NCBI GenBank assembly: GCA_947472645.1 | Contig: CANJBQ010000018.1 | Span: 1-50,055, forward strand | DNA from: Burkholderiaceae bacterium | GTDB lineage: Bacteria > Pseudomonadota > Gammaproteobacteria > Burkholderiales > Burkholderiaceae | DNA length: 50,055 nucleotides | Direction: 5' to 3' | In this document: in pieces, positions 1 through 8,885 of the stretch | Layout of the letters: every line of letters starts with the position of its first letter | How positions within the stretch are numbered: position 1 is the first letter of the stretch | Position numbers and translations under genes: made by a program | Notes under the pieces: model-generated | What the model saw: the letters and a program-made list of their open reading frames with translations, nothing else | What the model was told of the DNA's origin: nothing | Database searches by the model: none

Positions 1-45
1 ACTTCGCATAGGGGGCTTAAATGCCCGCAGCTTTGATTTTTTTCA

Positions 46-62
46 TATAACTTCAAGTTATA
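46..62. repeat. 17-bp perfect palindrome upstream of the first Bug gene
   Basis: TATAACTT, a single C, then AAGTTATA: two perfect 8-base inverted arms. It lies about 160 bases before the preferred start of the first gene, in a stretch with no convincing coding sequence. A symmetric, AT-rich site this short suits a dimeric repressor or activator operator, but I do not recognise the family. It could also be chance in AT-rich DNA. Nothing else in positions 1-220 could be supported. Confidence 0.3.
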
Positions 63-220
63 CGTTAGTTCCTTAAAAAACTACTCAGAAAATCTTTGGC
101 TTGGATTATGCTTATAAAGAAGCCCCTAATAGAAGTAACCCTGGAACGAAACGTAGATTCATGCTCAATTTAATCTCCAGCGTTTATAGTTATATTCATC
201 AACATCTAATCACACTAATT

Positions 221-1198
221 ATGCTCACTCGCAACAAAGCTTATCTATGTATTTTATTGCTTCTATGTATTGTCTCTCAATTTAACGTAAGAGCTGATGA
301 ATACCCTAATAAACCCGTTCGTGTCATTGTTCCTTTTGCCACTGGCGGTGGAGCCGATATCGTGGCTAGACTAGTTTTTCAAAAACTATCGACTCGTTTA
401 GGACAACCGTTCATCATTGATAATCGTGGTAGCGCAGGAGGCATTATTGGCACTGACGCGGTCGCAAAATCTGCCCCAGATGGCTATACCCTCCTATTAG
501 GACAAACCGGACCGAATGCTATCAATCCATCTTTGTTTTCGCAAGTCCCCTACGATCCTGAAAAAGACTTTAGCCCAATTATTCAACTCACAAGCTATCC
601 ATACGTGATTGCCATGAATCAGCAAATACCCGCTAAAAATTTGACAGAATTTATTCAGCTTGTCAAAGATCATCCTGATCAATACTCCTTTAGTACGGCA
701 GGTAAAGGAAGCTCCGCACAATTAGCGGCAGAGCTCTTCATGAAAGCCACCCAAACCAAGATGATTCATGCTCCATATAAGGGGGCGGGACCAGCATTAA
801 TGGATGCTATCGGTGGTGTAGTAAGTATTACCTTTGGAGATGCTGGCTCGAGTATCCCAATGGTTCTAGCAAATCGAATCAAGGGTCTTGCTGTGACCAG
901 TAAAAGTCGTTCAAAATTATTGCCCAATGTTCCCACCGTAGCTGAATCAGGATATTCTGGCTTTGAGGCTGTGGCTTGGCATGGGGTATTAGCTCCTGCA
1001 AAAACACCATCCGCCATCATTAACTTTCTAAACAAAGAAATCAAGGAGGTACTAAAAGATCCGGAAGTAAAAGAACGACTCTTAAGTGATGGATTGGAAA
1101 TTATTGGGGCAAGCCCTAACAATTTTGGAGACTACATTCACTCAGAAATTATTAAATGGAAAAAAATCATTCAAGATTCACAAATCAAGCTGGATTAA
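221..1198 (+). CDS. Bug/TctC-family tripartite tricarboxylate transporter substrate-binding protein (Bug 1)
   Basis: Periplasmic solute-binding protein of the tripartite tricarboxylate transporter (TTT) family. Members capture small organic acids or related solutes and normally hand them to a TctA/TctB membrane pair, which is absent here. From ATG 221 the product is 325 aa, the family's usual length, with a signal peptide (hydrophobic core CILLLLCIV, likely cleavage after RA25). Family motifs follow: YPNKPVRVIVPF near residue 28, GGGAD at 42-46, the PDGYTLLLG block near 87, an HAPYKG-type motif and the late VPTVAESG and WHGVLAP motifs. The frame is open upstream to a TTG at 101 and an ATG at 161, but those starts would bury the signal peptide under 20-40 extra residues. 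No clear Shine-Dalgarno precedes 221. Its last 14 bases overlap the convergent MmgE/PrpD gene. Substrate unknown. Confidence 0.9.
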   Translation: MLTRNKAYLCILLLLCIVSQFNVRADEYPNKPVRVIVPFATGGGADIVARLVFQKLSTRLGQPFIIDNRGSAGGIIGTDAVAKSAPDGYTLLLGQTGPNAINPSLFSQVPYDPEKDFSPIIQLTSYPYVIAMNQQIPAKNLTEFIQLVKDHPDQYSFSTAGKGSSAQLAAELFMKATQTKMIHAPYKGAGPALMDAIGGVVSITFGDAGSSIPMVLANRIKGLAVTSKSRSKLLPNVPTVAESGYSGFEAVAWHGVLAPAKTPSAIINFLNKEIKEVLKDPEVKERLLSDGLEIIGASPNNFGDYIHSEIIKWKKIIQDSQIKLD

Positions 1199-2534
1199 TT
1201 GGCATCCACTGCAGGAGTTGAGCAACATCAGATGTTTTTTCTAGGGTCCAAATAAAATCAAATAACTGCTCAGTTGGCATCTTTAATTGATGTAAAGCAA
1301 GTTGATTGATTAGCTTGTTCTCGAGATCTTTATCAGATAAAGGTTTTACTAAAGAACCTTTTGCAGCTTTAATCACAATAGTGAATGGTTGATCAGTTGT
1401 GATGAAGTTTATTTTTACCCCCTCAACTGGTATCTCAGCATCTTCAATAAATTCAATATGGGAATAAAAAGATTGAATTTGGGTATTTTTAACCATTTCA
1501 TCACTAAATTCTTTGATGCCCGCTTGGCCAAAATGCAGTGCAATAGCAACAGCATGTTGTCCACTAACCTGCGACTGTCTACCTGTTTGGATATTCGGTC
1601 GATCAGTCCGTTGCTTTAATAGAGGGTTACCCACAATCTGTATTTTTTTGATGGTTCTTAAAAAACCAGGATTACTCCGTTGTTCTTGATATACCTGTAA
1701 GCATGCTTCAACCACCGGATTCAAAACAACCCCACAAGGAAATGGCTTATAGGTGTTATTTAACAGCTCCCAATGTGTTCCTAAGCGATCAATCATCGAT
1801 TGACCCTGCGCTTCTTGCCCAAAGACATTTAAAAATCCTCTATCTCCTTCTAAAGGCTCCATCGGACCATCAAAGTCATTCGCGGCTAAAAATGCTGATA
1901 AAAGACCGTTTTTAGCAGCATTACCAACACTCATACTCTTTGACATCGTGCCTAAATTTTCTACGAGTCCACAAGCCTGTGTGGCAGCATTACCAATCGC
2001 CCAAAGCAATTGATCTTGGTTGAGTTTGAGAAGCTTACCAGCACCAATGGCAGAACCAATAACGCCACAAGTTGAGGTGATATGCCAGCCACGACTGTAA
2101 TGAAATGGTGAGATCGCTTGACCTAAACGACACTCAAACTCTATACCTAATATTGCTGATAATAAAAAATCTTTGCCACTGACTATTTGTTGTTCAGATA
2201 AAGCGAATAGTGGTGATACCACAGGCCCTGTTGGATGAATAATGGTCGGCAGATGAGTATCATCAAAATCAAATACGTTAGCTGCCATGGCATTTAAGCT
2301 ACTCGCTTGCAATACATCTAGCTTTTCTTGAAAACCAAATACAGTCGATTGTGGCTTACCGGAGTATGAGCGAAATATCTCATAGGCTTTAAAGATGGCT
2401 GGGTCGTTATAGGCTGCAACACATACCGCTAAATAATTCAGTATGGAGCGCTTCGCCTCGTGCACGACACTTGGGGGTAAATCACTAAATTGGCATAGAT
2501 CCGTGTAGCGAGCAAGCTCTTTAGAAATCTTCAT
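1185..2534 (-). CDS. MmgE/PrpD family protein
   Basis: Belongs to the MmgE/PrpD superfamily, which includes 2-methylcitrate dehydratase, cis-aconitate decarboxylase and iminodisuccinate epimerase. The reaction here is therefore an (iso)citrate- or itaconate-like dehydration, decarboxylation or isomerisation that cannot be specified. At 449 aa it has normal length. The family signature FDFDDTH lies at residues 88-94, followed by HPTGPV at 100-105 in the usual position; a helical N-terminal domain and a mixed C-terminal domain are expected. It is divergent from the 3-hydroxyisobutyrate-dehydrogenase-like gene across a 113-base gap, where 8-base inverted arms (TCTTTCAA at 2543, TTGAAAGA at 2602) may mark a shared control region. 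The 3' end overlaps the convergent Bug 1 gene. The setting between Bug genes suggests it processes an imported carboxylate. The family call is firm; the substrate is not. Confidence 0.88.
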   Translation of the reverse strand: MKISKELARYTDLCQFSDLPPSVVHEAKRSILNYLAVCVAAYNDPAIFKAYEIFRSYSGKPQSTVFGFQEKLDVLQASSLNAMAANVFDFDDTHLPTIIHPTGPVVSPLFALSEQQIVSGKDFLLSAILGIEFECRLGQAISPFHYSRGWHITSTCGVIGSAIGAGKLLKLNQDQLLWAIGNAATQACGLVENLGTMSKSMSVGNAAKNGLLSAFLAANDFDGPMEPLEGDRGFLNVFGQEAQGQSMIDRLGTHWELLNNTYKPFPCGVVLNPVVEACLQVYQEQRSNPGFLRTIKKIQIVGNPLLKQRTDRPNIQTGRQSQVSGQHAVAIALHFGQAGIKEFSDEMVKNTQIQSFYSHIEFIEDAEIPVEGVKINFITTDQPFTIVIKAAKGSLVKPLSDKDLENKLINQLALHQLKMPTEQLFDFIWTLEKTSDVAQLLQWMPINPA

Positions 2535-2647
2535 ACAACAAGTCTTTCAATATGTAAGTGGTGTATATTTCTAGTTAAGAATAACCGAAAAAAAGATTTA
2601 TTTGAAAGAATGAATCCGGCCACTAAAACAATGTATAGGAATAATTA

Positions 2648-3541
2648 ATGAGTCAACCCACAATTGGCATGATTGGATTAGGCATGATGGGTACTCCCAT
2701 GGCTAATAATCTACTAAAAGCAAATTACATCATCAATGGATTCGATCTTAATCCCGACGCTAAGGAGAAACTGAGTCACTCAGCTAATTTTCATTGGCAA
2801 TCGAGCGCCAAAGAAGTAGCACTCTCTTCTGACGTCATTATCCTAATGTTGCCTGATAGCAAAATTATTGATCAACTACTTTGGGGTCAGCAACAAGATG
2901 GTATTGTTGCTCATTGCAAACCTAACACAGTATTTTTGGATATGAGTTCATCCAATCCCTCAAACTCGAAAAGCAATTCTGAAAAACTCAAATCTTTAGG
3001 TCACGAATTTATCGATGCTCCAGTTTCTGGTGGCGTTAAAAGAGCTTTGGACGGTTCTTTAGCTATTATGGTCGGCGGGGAATCGATTAGTGTTGAAAAC
3101 ATTATGCCCATTTTAAAATCCATGGGTAAAACTATCATCCATGTTGGTAGTGGTGGTGCTGGTCATGCCGTCAAAGCTCTAAATAACTATGTATCAGCTT
3201 CTGGTCTGTTAGCGGTTAGCGAAGCTCTAGTTGCGGCTGAGGCTTTTGGAATTGACCCTCATCTAGCGAATCAAGTCTTTAACGCCTCAACTGGTAAAAA
3301 TAATACAACTGATGTCAAAGTTGAGAACTTTATGCTTTCAGGGACATTTAACTCTGGTTTCGCAATTGCGCTCATGCGAAAAGATATCCAAACTGCAAAA
3401 GGCTTTATTGATGATATGAAAACTCCAGGAGTTTTTGCCAATAGTTGCCTAGAGCGTTGGTCAACTGCTGAACAGCGTCTTGAGAAAGGCGCTGATCATA
3501 CTGCTATGTTTAAGTTTGTCAAAACTCAACCTAAGGAATAA
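2648..3541 (+). CDS. NAD(P)-dependent 3-hydroxyisobutyrate dehydrogenase-like oxidoreductase
   Basis: Beta-hydroxyacid dehydrogenase family (3-hydroxyisobutyrate dehydrogenase, tartronate semialdehyde reductase, 6-phosphogluconate dehydrogenase-like). It oxidises a short beta-hydroxyacid or reduces the semialdehyde. The N-terminal Rossmann motif GLGMMGTPMA is at residues 10-19, the substrate-binding motif DAPVSGGV at 123-130, and the catalytic lysine with its partner asparagine at K176 and N180 in the GHAVKALNN block. Length 297 aa is standard. The next gene, a metallo-beta-lactamase-fold hydrolase, starts 3 bases after the stop and is itself overlapped by Bug 2, so the three form one operon. 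Upstream sequence AGGAA at moderate spacing supports ATG 2648. The likely role is one oxidation step in catabolism of whatever the neighbouring Bug protein binds. Confidence 0.9.
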   Translation: MSQPTIGMIGLGMMGTPMANNLLKANYIINGFDLNPDAKEKLSHSANFHWQSSAKEVALSSDVIILMLPDSKIIDQLLWGQQQDGIVAHCKPNTVFLDMSSSNPSNSKSNSEKLKSLGHEFIDAPVSGGVKRALDGSLAIMVGGESISVENIMPILKSMGKTIIHVGSGGAGHAVKALNNYVSASGLLAVSEALVAAEAFGIDPHLANQVFNASTGKNNTTDVKVENFMLSGTFNSGFAIALMRKDIQTAKGFIDDMKTPGVFANSCLERWSTAEQRLEKGADHTAMFKFVKTQPKE

Positions 3542-3544
3542 ACC

Positions 3545-4342
3545 ATGATCTCGAAGACTTGGAACGTATTTGCGATGCGCTATGCCACCGTCAAAAGAAG
3601 ACGTTTCGAGAACTTTATTGTCCATGACCACCATGACGTAGCAACGCAAATGGATTATTACGTGTGGTTTATTACTGATGGAAGAGAAACTATCCTAGTT
3701 GATACTGGTTTCGATCAAAAAGCAGCGAATGAACGGAAAAGAACTTTGTTGCGCTGCCCCATCGACTCTTTAAAAGAGGCGGGTATCCCTCTTCAAGACA
3801 TTAATAACACCATCATTACCCATGCTCATTATGATCATGCAGGAAATATCGAAAAACTCAAGAAAACGAACTTCCATATCCAAGAACGTGAAATGTCTTA
3901 CGCAACCGGTAAAGATATGCGGCATGCTTTTTGTCGTCATGCATACGACCCCCACAACGTGTGTGAACTCATTTATGCAAACTATGAGGACCGAGTGGCG
4001 TTTCATGACGGCGTCTACGAACTAAGATCAGGAATCCAAGTGCATTGGGTGGGTGGCCATACTAGAGGTCTTCAGATTGTCAGGGTACATACAAAGAGAG
4101 GTTGGATCGTGTTGGCATCTGATGCGGCGCATTATTTAGAAAACCTAGTCAAACGTTCACCATTTCCGATTGTTAGCGATTCTACTGATATGCTCAATGC
4201 CTATGAACTTATTGAAAAATTAGCCGACTCACAACAACATATTATTCCTGGTCATGACCCATTAGTCATGTCGAGCTATTTACCAGCAGGCCCCAAGCAC
4301 CTTGAAATTGTATCGCTAACTGAGCCAATCAAACCATCATGA
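3545..4342 (+). CDS. Metallo-beta-lactamase-fold hydrolase, N-acyl homoserine lactonase-like
   Basis: Metallo-beta-lactamase superfamily hydrolase of the AHL-lactonase-like branch, 265 aa, predicted cytoplasmic (no signal peptide). The dinuclear-metal motif HAHYDH occupies residues 93-98, with further ligands H172 (GGHTRG), D193 (ASDAAH) and H237 (IPGHDP), so the complete set is present. The likely reaction is hydrolysis of a lactone or another cyclic ester. In this context, between a beta-hydroxyacid dehydrogenase and a Bug protein, a catabolic lactone is at least as likely as a quorum-sensing signal, and I do not call it a quorum quencher. It begins 3 bases after the preceding stop and ends in an ATGA overlap with the Bug 2 start, showing translational coupling. 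Confidence 0.88.
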   Translation: MISKTWNVFAMRYATVKRRRFENFIVHDHHDVATQMDYYVWFITDGRETILVDTGFDQKAANERKRTLLRCPIDSLKEAGIPLQDINNTIITHAHYDHAGNIEKLKKTNFHIQEREMSYATGKDMRHAFCRHAYDPHNVCELIYANYEDRVAFHDGVYELRSGIQVHWVGGHTRGLQIVRVHTKRGWIVLASDAAHYLENLVKRSPFPIVSDSTDMLNAYELIEKLADSQQHIIPGHDPLVMSSYLPAGPKHLEIVSLTEPIKPS

Positions 4343-5316
4343 AAAAAACACCTGCATTTCTAATCGCCCTTACTTTGAGTTGGGTGACCTTTAGTAGTTG
4401 GGGGCAAAACGTATTTCCCAATAAACCCGTTCACATCATTATTCCATTTCCTCCCGGAGGTTCTACGGACGTCTTGGGTAGATTATTAGGTGCATCAATG
4501 TCCAACAACTTGGGACAAACCGTGGTGATCGAAAACACAGGCGGAGCTGGGGGTACAATTGGAGCGGCAAAAGTTGCACGATCCGCAGCCGATGGCTACA
4601 CTCTCCTTTTCCATAATATGGCTCATGCAAGTGCCCCAGCGCTTTATAGTAAGTTATCCTACAGTCCTATCAGTGATTTTGAAGCTATTGGTATTGTGAC
4701 TGAAGTCCCAATGATTCTTGTTGCGCGAAAAAACTTTCCAGCCAATCGCTTTGCTGAAATTTTGTCAATGGCTAAAGTCAATGGTAATCAACTGAATTTT
4801 GCCAATGCCGGTGTTGGCGCCACATCTCAACTCTGCGAAGCGTTACTGAAAAGCACGACGAATAGTCAGTGGACGAGTGTTCCCTATAAAGGAACTGGCC
4901 CTGCATTAAACGATATCTTAGGTGGTCAGGTCGATTTTATTTGCGACCAGCCCGCCAGTACAATTTCTCACATTAGAACAGGCAACTTAAAGCCAATCGC
5001 TGTTGCCACAAAAAATCGATTAAAAATACTCCCTCAAGTTCCCACCTTTTCAGAATCAGGTGTGCCAGGCTTTGAACTCACAGTTTGGCATGGGCTATAT
5101 GCCCCAAAAAGTGTCCCAAAAGATGTGATTGAACGATTGGCCGTTAGCTTACGTGAAGCATTGAAAGACCCTATTCTGATCGAACGCTTTCAAGAAATGA
5201 GTGCCTCGATTGCCACTCCAGCTCAAGCAAATCCAGATGCGTTACAAAGCTTTTTAAAAGCAGATGTAGAGCGTTGGAAAACAGCCTTAAAAGCTGCTGG
5301 CATTCAACCCGAGTAA
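4339..5316 (+). CDS. Bug/TctC-family substrate-binding protein (Bug 2)
   Basis: A 325-aa periplasmic TTT-type solute receptor, third gene of the operon starting at 2648. The signal peptide begins MKKTPAFLIALTLSW with likely cleavage near SSWG22. The mature protein opens FPNKPVHIIIPFPPGGSTD and carries VPYKGTGPALND, VPTFSESGVPGFE and WHGLYAP, the standard Bug lobes. The start overlaps the hydrolase stop by 4 bases (ATGA), so the two are co-translated. This makes it the best candidate in the window for a Bug protein whose ligand is degraded by its own operon. The stop directly abuts the convergent cupin gene. No membrane partner is present. Confidence 0.92.
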   Translation: MKKTPAFLIALTLSWVTFSSWGQNVFPNKPVHIIIPFPPGGSTDVLGRLLGASMSNNLGQTVVIENTGGAGGTIGAAKVARSAADGYTLLFHNMAHASAPALYSKLSYSPISDFEAIGIVTEVPMILVARKNFPANRFAEILSMAKVNGNQLNFANAGVGATSQLCEALLKSTTNSQWTSVPYKGTGPALNDILGGQVDFICDQPASTISHIRTGNLKPIAVATKNRLKILPQVPTFSESGVPGFELTVWHGLYAPKSVPKDVIERLAVSLREALKDPILIERFQEMSASIATPAQANPDALQSFLKADVERWKTALKAAGIQPE

Positions 5317-5703
5317 TTACTGTCCTAAATTATATTTCTCACCAGTGAAAAAATTGTTTGGGCTCATGAACATCGATAAGAAGATGGCGCCCCTTGGTGC
5401 TACCGCCACATGACGAGTTCCACCTGGTCGCCATACATAACTTCCTGGGTAAGCCTTCCCCTCTTCATCTTCAAGACTCCCCTCAAGCATATAAGTTTGT
5501 TCTAAACCTGTGTGCTCATGAAAAGGCACAATAGCGCCAGGCTCCATCTGAAACAACACGGTCGACATACCTGAGTCTTTATCGGCATACAATACCTTCA
5601 TCTTGATTCCAGAAAACGGTGTTGATGCCCATTCCATTTTGCTAGGATCAATGTAATGCGATCGTAACTCTTCTGATGTCTCCGATACCCCTTGATTGGT
5701 CAT
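5317..5703 (-). CDS. Cupin domain protein, ChrR-like
   Basis: Small single-domain cupin of 128 aa, cytoplasmic. Both cupin motifs are intact. Numbered from the longer possible start at 5742, metal ligands are H75, H77 and E81 (HEHTGLE) in motif 1 and H111 in motif 2 (PGGTRH), giving a 3-His/1-Glu site for one divalent metal. Such proteins resemble the cupin half of ChrR anti-sigma factors and small dioxygenase-like cupins; no zinc-binding anti-sigma domain is visible. I chose the start at 5703 because GGAG sits five bases before that ATG; the in-frame ATG at 5742 has a weaker site. It is convergent with Bug 2 with no gap between stops, and faces away from the pirin gene. Function unknown. Confidence 0.8.
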   Translation of the reverse strand: MTNQGVSETSEELRSHYIDPSKMEWASTPFSGIKMKVLYADKDSGMSTVLFQMEPGAIVPFHEHTGLEQTYMLEGSLEDEEGKAYPGSYVWRPGGTRHVAVAPRGAIFLSMFMSPNNFFTGEKYNLGQ

Positions 5704-5846
5704 TTTTTCTCCATTTCTTGAATCCGTTATTTTTTCTTCCATTATTTATCCAAAAAGGATGTATTCGTGATAACTTCTTTGGTATAAATTATCTTTAAAT
5801 GCATTTTTATACGTTGAATTCAAATAGCATACACTGAAAAAGATTA

Positions 5847-6716
5847 ATGATGAGCTCTCCCCTAAAAATTTCTCCTGTAACCAAAGATATTGGCTTTCTG
5901 ATTCGACGACTGCTTCCTAGTCCTGAGGTCAAATCTATTGGTCCTTTTATTTTTTGGGATCATATGGGTCCTGCGTATTTTGGTAATGATGTAGATTGCA
6001 AAGCAGATGTTCGCCCACATCCGCACATTGGTCTTGCAACAGTAAGTTATCTCTTAGCAGGTGGTTTCATGCACAGGGATAGTCTTGGCAATGTCCAACG
6101 GATTATTCCACAAGATCTAAATATTATGAAATCTGGCAGTGGTATTGTTCACTCTGAACGTGTTCCAGATGATATCCGACAAAGTAATGCCGAAGTTCGG
6201 GGATTACAAATTTGGATTGCTCTTCCGGAAGATCTCGAAGAATCTGATCCCAGTTTTCATCATTACGATGCTCAAGTCCTACCTCAGCTGAAACAAGATA
6301 ATCTTCATGCAAGTGTTCTTATCGTGGAAGGTTTTGGGCTCACCTCACCAGCCATCATGTTTAGTCCTACCCAATTGATACATATTCAATTAAAAGCTCA
6401 TCATAGTTTTGATTGGGTTCGCATACATATTCAGCAAGGTATTTATATTCTCTCAGGTAATATTCAATTAAATGAAGTTGATTACACCACCTTTGATATG
6501 CTAGAAATATCAGCCTTGGACACTGTTTGTATCACCGCAACTATTGATGCAGAAATCATGATTTTTGGCGGAGCACCTCTTGATCACCCAAGAATTCTTT
6601 GGTGGAACTTCGTATCCAGTAATCAAGAACGATTGGATTTAGCAAAGCAACGCTGGCAAGATCATGACTTTCCAGCCATACCTGGTGAAAAAGATTTCAT
6701 TCCATTACCGACCTAG
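5847..6716 (+). CDS. Pirin family protein
   Basis: Bicupin of the pirin family (289 aa). Bacterial members include quercetin 2,3-dioxygenases and redox or stress-linked regulators of central metabolism. The pirin iron ligands are all present: H58 and H60 (RPHPHIG), H102 and E104 (IVHSER). The N-terminal cupin is therefore catalytic-type, while the C-terminal half (about 165-289) is the degenerate pirin-C cupin. ATG ATG at 5847/5850 gives two equivalent starts. The gene is divergent from the small cupin across about 140 bases and overlaps the convergent Bug 3 gene by 4 bases. The family call is firm; enzymatic activity is not shown. Confidence 0.9.
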   Translation: MMSSPLKISPVTKDIGFLIRRLLPSPEVKSIGPFIFWDHMGPAYFGNDVDCKADVRPHPHIGLATVSYLLAGGFMHRDSLGNVQRIIPQDLNIMKSGSGIVHSERVPDDIRQSNAEVRGLQIWIALPEDLEESDPSFHHYDAQVLPQLKQDNLHASVLIVEGFGLTSPAIMFSPTQLIHIQLKAHHSFDWVRIHIQQGIYILSGNIQLNEVDYTTFDMLEISALDTVCITATIDAEIMIFGGAPLDHPRILWWNFVSSNQERLDLAKQRWQDHDFPAIPGEKDFIPLPT

Positions 6717-7675
6717 TCAAGCGAAATTTTCTTTTCACGAATGACTTTTCCCCATTCTTGAAATTGAGTCTGAATGAATTGATTCGCCTCAATTGCTCCA
6801 CCCTGGAACTGCTCTCCGCCAAGGCTGGTTACGCGTTCTTTCATTTCGGGAAGCTGCATCACCACTGCAATGGCATCACTGAGCTTTTTGACAATGGCTT
6901 CCGGTGTTCCAGATGGGGCAAAGATCGCATTCCATTCATAGACCTCATATGCAGGAACTCCAGCTTCTTCCATCGTAGGAACACTAGGAAATAAATTTAC
7001 TCTTTTTTTACTCGTCACAGCTAAGGCATTGAGTTTTTTTGCTTCTACATAAGGCTTACTAGAGGCTACACTCCCAAAGAAAATAGGCACTTGCCCAGCC
7101 ATGACATCGTTCAAGGCTGCTGCTCCGCCTTTATAAGGTACTCCTACCATCTGAACATCCGCTTTGATTTCAAACATCACTCCTGAAAGATGTTGGGCAG
7201 AGCCATTACCCGATGTCGCATAAGCAATTTCATCTGGCTTGGCTTTGGCTAAAATGACTAACTCCTTTACGTTTTTTGGCGCAAAGTTTGGGTTAGTTAG
7301 TAACACATTAGGGTATAAAGCAAGCAGTGCAAGAACTTTAAAGTCCTTATTGGAGTCATAAGGTAATTTCTTAAATAACGATGGATTTACAGCAAAGGAA
7401 GATGCGTCAAGCATGATGGTATACCCATCCGGATTACTCTTTGCTACATAATTAGCAGCAATCTGTCCTGTTGCACCCGGCTTATTCTCAACAATGATCG
7501 TGGTTCCAAGCAACTTGCCTAAAGGGGCTGAAATACTTCGCGCCATCATATCAGCAGTCCCTCCAGGAGGATATGTCACAACAATAGTGATCGGTCTGGT
7601 AGGCCATGATTGTGCATTGGCGAAGGTGCAAAACTGCACTAAAAACAGCATTAATATAAGTTTAAATTGTTTCAT
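6713..7675 (-). CDS. Bug/TctC-family substrate-binding protein (Bug 3)
   Basis: Periplasmic TTT-type receptor, 320 aa from ATG 7675. The signal peptide MKQFKLILMLFLVQFCTFANA ends in a classic ANA cleavage site, followed by QSWPTRPITIVVTYPPGG. GVPYKGGAAALND and VPTMEEAGVPAYE match the family. The frame extends to a TTG at 7696 that would add seven residues before the signal peptide; ATG 7675 fits better. Monocistronic: convergent with the pirin gene (4-base overlap) and divergent from the patatin gene. The hinge-proximal motif reads YEWNAIFAP rather than the usual W-x-GL-x-AP, so its ligand pocket may differ from its relatives. Confidence 0.9.
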   Translation of the reverse strand: MKQFKLILMLFLVQFCTFANAQSWPTRPITIVVTYPPGGTADMMARSISAPLGKLLGTTIIVENKPGATGQIAANYVAKSNPDGYTIMLDASSFAVNPSLFKKLPYDSNKDFKVLALLALYPNVLLTNPNFAPKNVKELVILAKAKPDEIAYATSGNGSAQHLSGVMFEIKADVQMVGVPYKGGAAALNDVMAGQVPIFFGSVASSKPYVEAKKLNALAVTSKKRVNLFPSVPTMEEAGVPAYEVYEWNAIFAPSGTPEAIVKKLSDAIAVVMQLPEMKERVTSLGGEQFQGGAIEANQFIQTQFQEWGKVIREKKISLD

Positions 7676-7775
7676 AAAAAGTATTTTGTAGATCAATAAA
7701 TAAGCGTATATAAAAAATATAACTAGGTTATCCTAAAGTCTTGTAAACTTCAGTTCTACCTAGTTAATACCCTAT

Positions 7776-8885
7776 ATGCCAAAAATAAAAAAAACAGCAA
7801 CTGAGATTACTATTTCAAATATATTTAAAAAAGTGCTTGTTTTACAAGGTGGTGGTGCGTTAGGCGCATATCAACTAGGTGTTTATAAAGCAATCCATGA
7901 AAAAAAATTAGATCTCGATTGGGTCATTGGCACCTCTATTGGGGCTATTAATGGTGGAATTATTGCAGGTAACCCACCTGAACGAAGATTACAAAAATTA
8001 CAAGAATTTTGGAGTATTGTTCAAAACCAATCTATCCAGTCTTTAGAAGATAACAAATCACTCTTCAATCTATTAACCATGACGTATGGAATAAAAGGTT
8101 TTTTTACACCAACATTCCTTAACTGGTTTGATGCCAACAAAAAAGTAGGTATCGAAAATGCGTCTTATTATTCTACAAAAGCATTAAAAGATACTTTAGG
8201 ACAATTAATTGATTTAGATTATTTAAATTCAAAAAAAGTTCGTCTATCAGTTGGAGCCGTCAGCGCATTAACTGGAGAAATGCGTTATTTTGATAGCGCT
8301 AAAGAAGTATTAACTCTTGAACACATCATGGCCTCTAGCGCTCTTCCACCAGCATTCCCTGCAGTAAAAATCAATGGGGAACCTTTCTGGGATGGCGGTA
8401 TCTACTCAAATACACCAATAGAGGCAGTTCTCGAAGACTATCCCCGAGATAATTCATTGATATTTTCAGTCCAATTATGGAATCCGCTTAGCAAGGAACC
8501 TAGCTCAATTCAAGAAGTACTCATAAAGAAAAAAGATATTCAGTTCGCAAGTCGTGACCGTCAATTGGACAATGTCAAAAAAACACATCGCTTACGGCAT
8601 ATCTTGCGACGTTTGACAGACCATATTCCAGAAGCACAAAAAAAACTCCCCGAAGTTCAAGAGCTTATGTCTTGGGGGTGTGACACTGTTATGCATATTA
8701 TTTATTTAACCATAGACCGTATTGAAGGTGAAAGTCAAATGAAAGATATTGACTTTACCTCTGAAGGAATACTAAAAAGATCTGCGACCGGGTTTCGGGA
8801 AGCAACACGCGCGATTGAATCACAAGTATGGAATGAACCACATGATGTCAACGAAGGCATACTGATTCATGATCAATTTCGTTAA
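7776..8885 (+). CDS. Patatin-like phospholipase family protein with C-terminal DUF3734-type extension
   Basis: Serine lipid acyl hydrolase of the patatin family, 369 aa, with a Ser-Asp dyad. The oxyanion-hole glycines are in LQGGGALGAYQ (about 23-33), the nucleophile S54 in GTSIG (52-56), and the catalytic D206 in the DGG motif (206-208). Residues from about 260 onward form the conserved extension common in proteobacterial patatins (DUF3734-like), so the protein is full length. There is no signal peptide; it is cytosolic or peripherally membrane-bound. Such enzymes often act in membrane remodelling or polyhydroxyalkanoate-associated metabolism; substrate unknown. The start lacks a clear Shine-Dalgarno. 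The stop abuts the convergent livF gene. Confidence 0.88.
   Translation: MPKIKKTATEITISNIFKKVLVLQGGGALGAYQLGVYKAIHEKKLDLDWVIGTSIGAINGGIIAGNPPERRLQKLQEFWSIVQNQSIQSLEDNKSLFNLLTMTYGIKGFFTPTFLNWFDANKKVGIENASYYSTKALKDTLGQLIDLDYLNSKKVRLSVGAVSALTGEMRYFDSAKEVLTLEHIMASSALPPAFPAVKINGEPFWDGGIYSNTPIEAVLEDYPRDNSLIFSVQLWNPLSKEPSSIQEVLIKKKDIQFASRDRQLDNVKKTHRLRHILRRLTDHIPEAQKKLPEVQELMSWGCDTVMHIIYLTIDRIEGESQMKDIDFTSEGILKRSATGFREATRAIESQVWNEPHDVNEGILIHDQFR

Noticed and set aside
1..60. On the minus strand, a short frame reading MKKIKAAGI then stop, like the C-terminus of Bug proteins
   Set aside because: Only about ten codons match, the frame is closed by a stop immediately upstream, and no other Bug motif is near. 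Probably chance or an unrecognisable relic.
101..220. A longer N-terminus for Bug 1 from TTG 101 or ATG 161
   Set aside because: It would place 20-40 non-hydrophobic residues before a clear signal peptide. Length from ATG 221 is the family norm.
3545..4342. A quorum-quenching lactonase
   Set aside because: The metal site is consistent, but the operon context is catabolic and no LuxI/LuxR is near.
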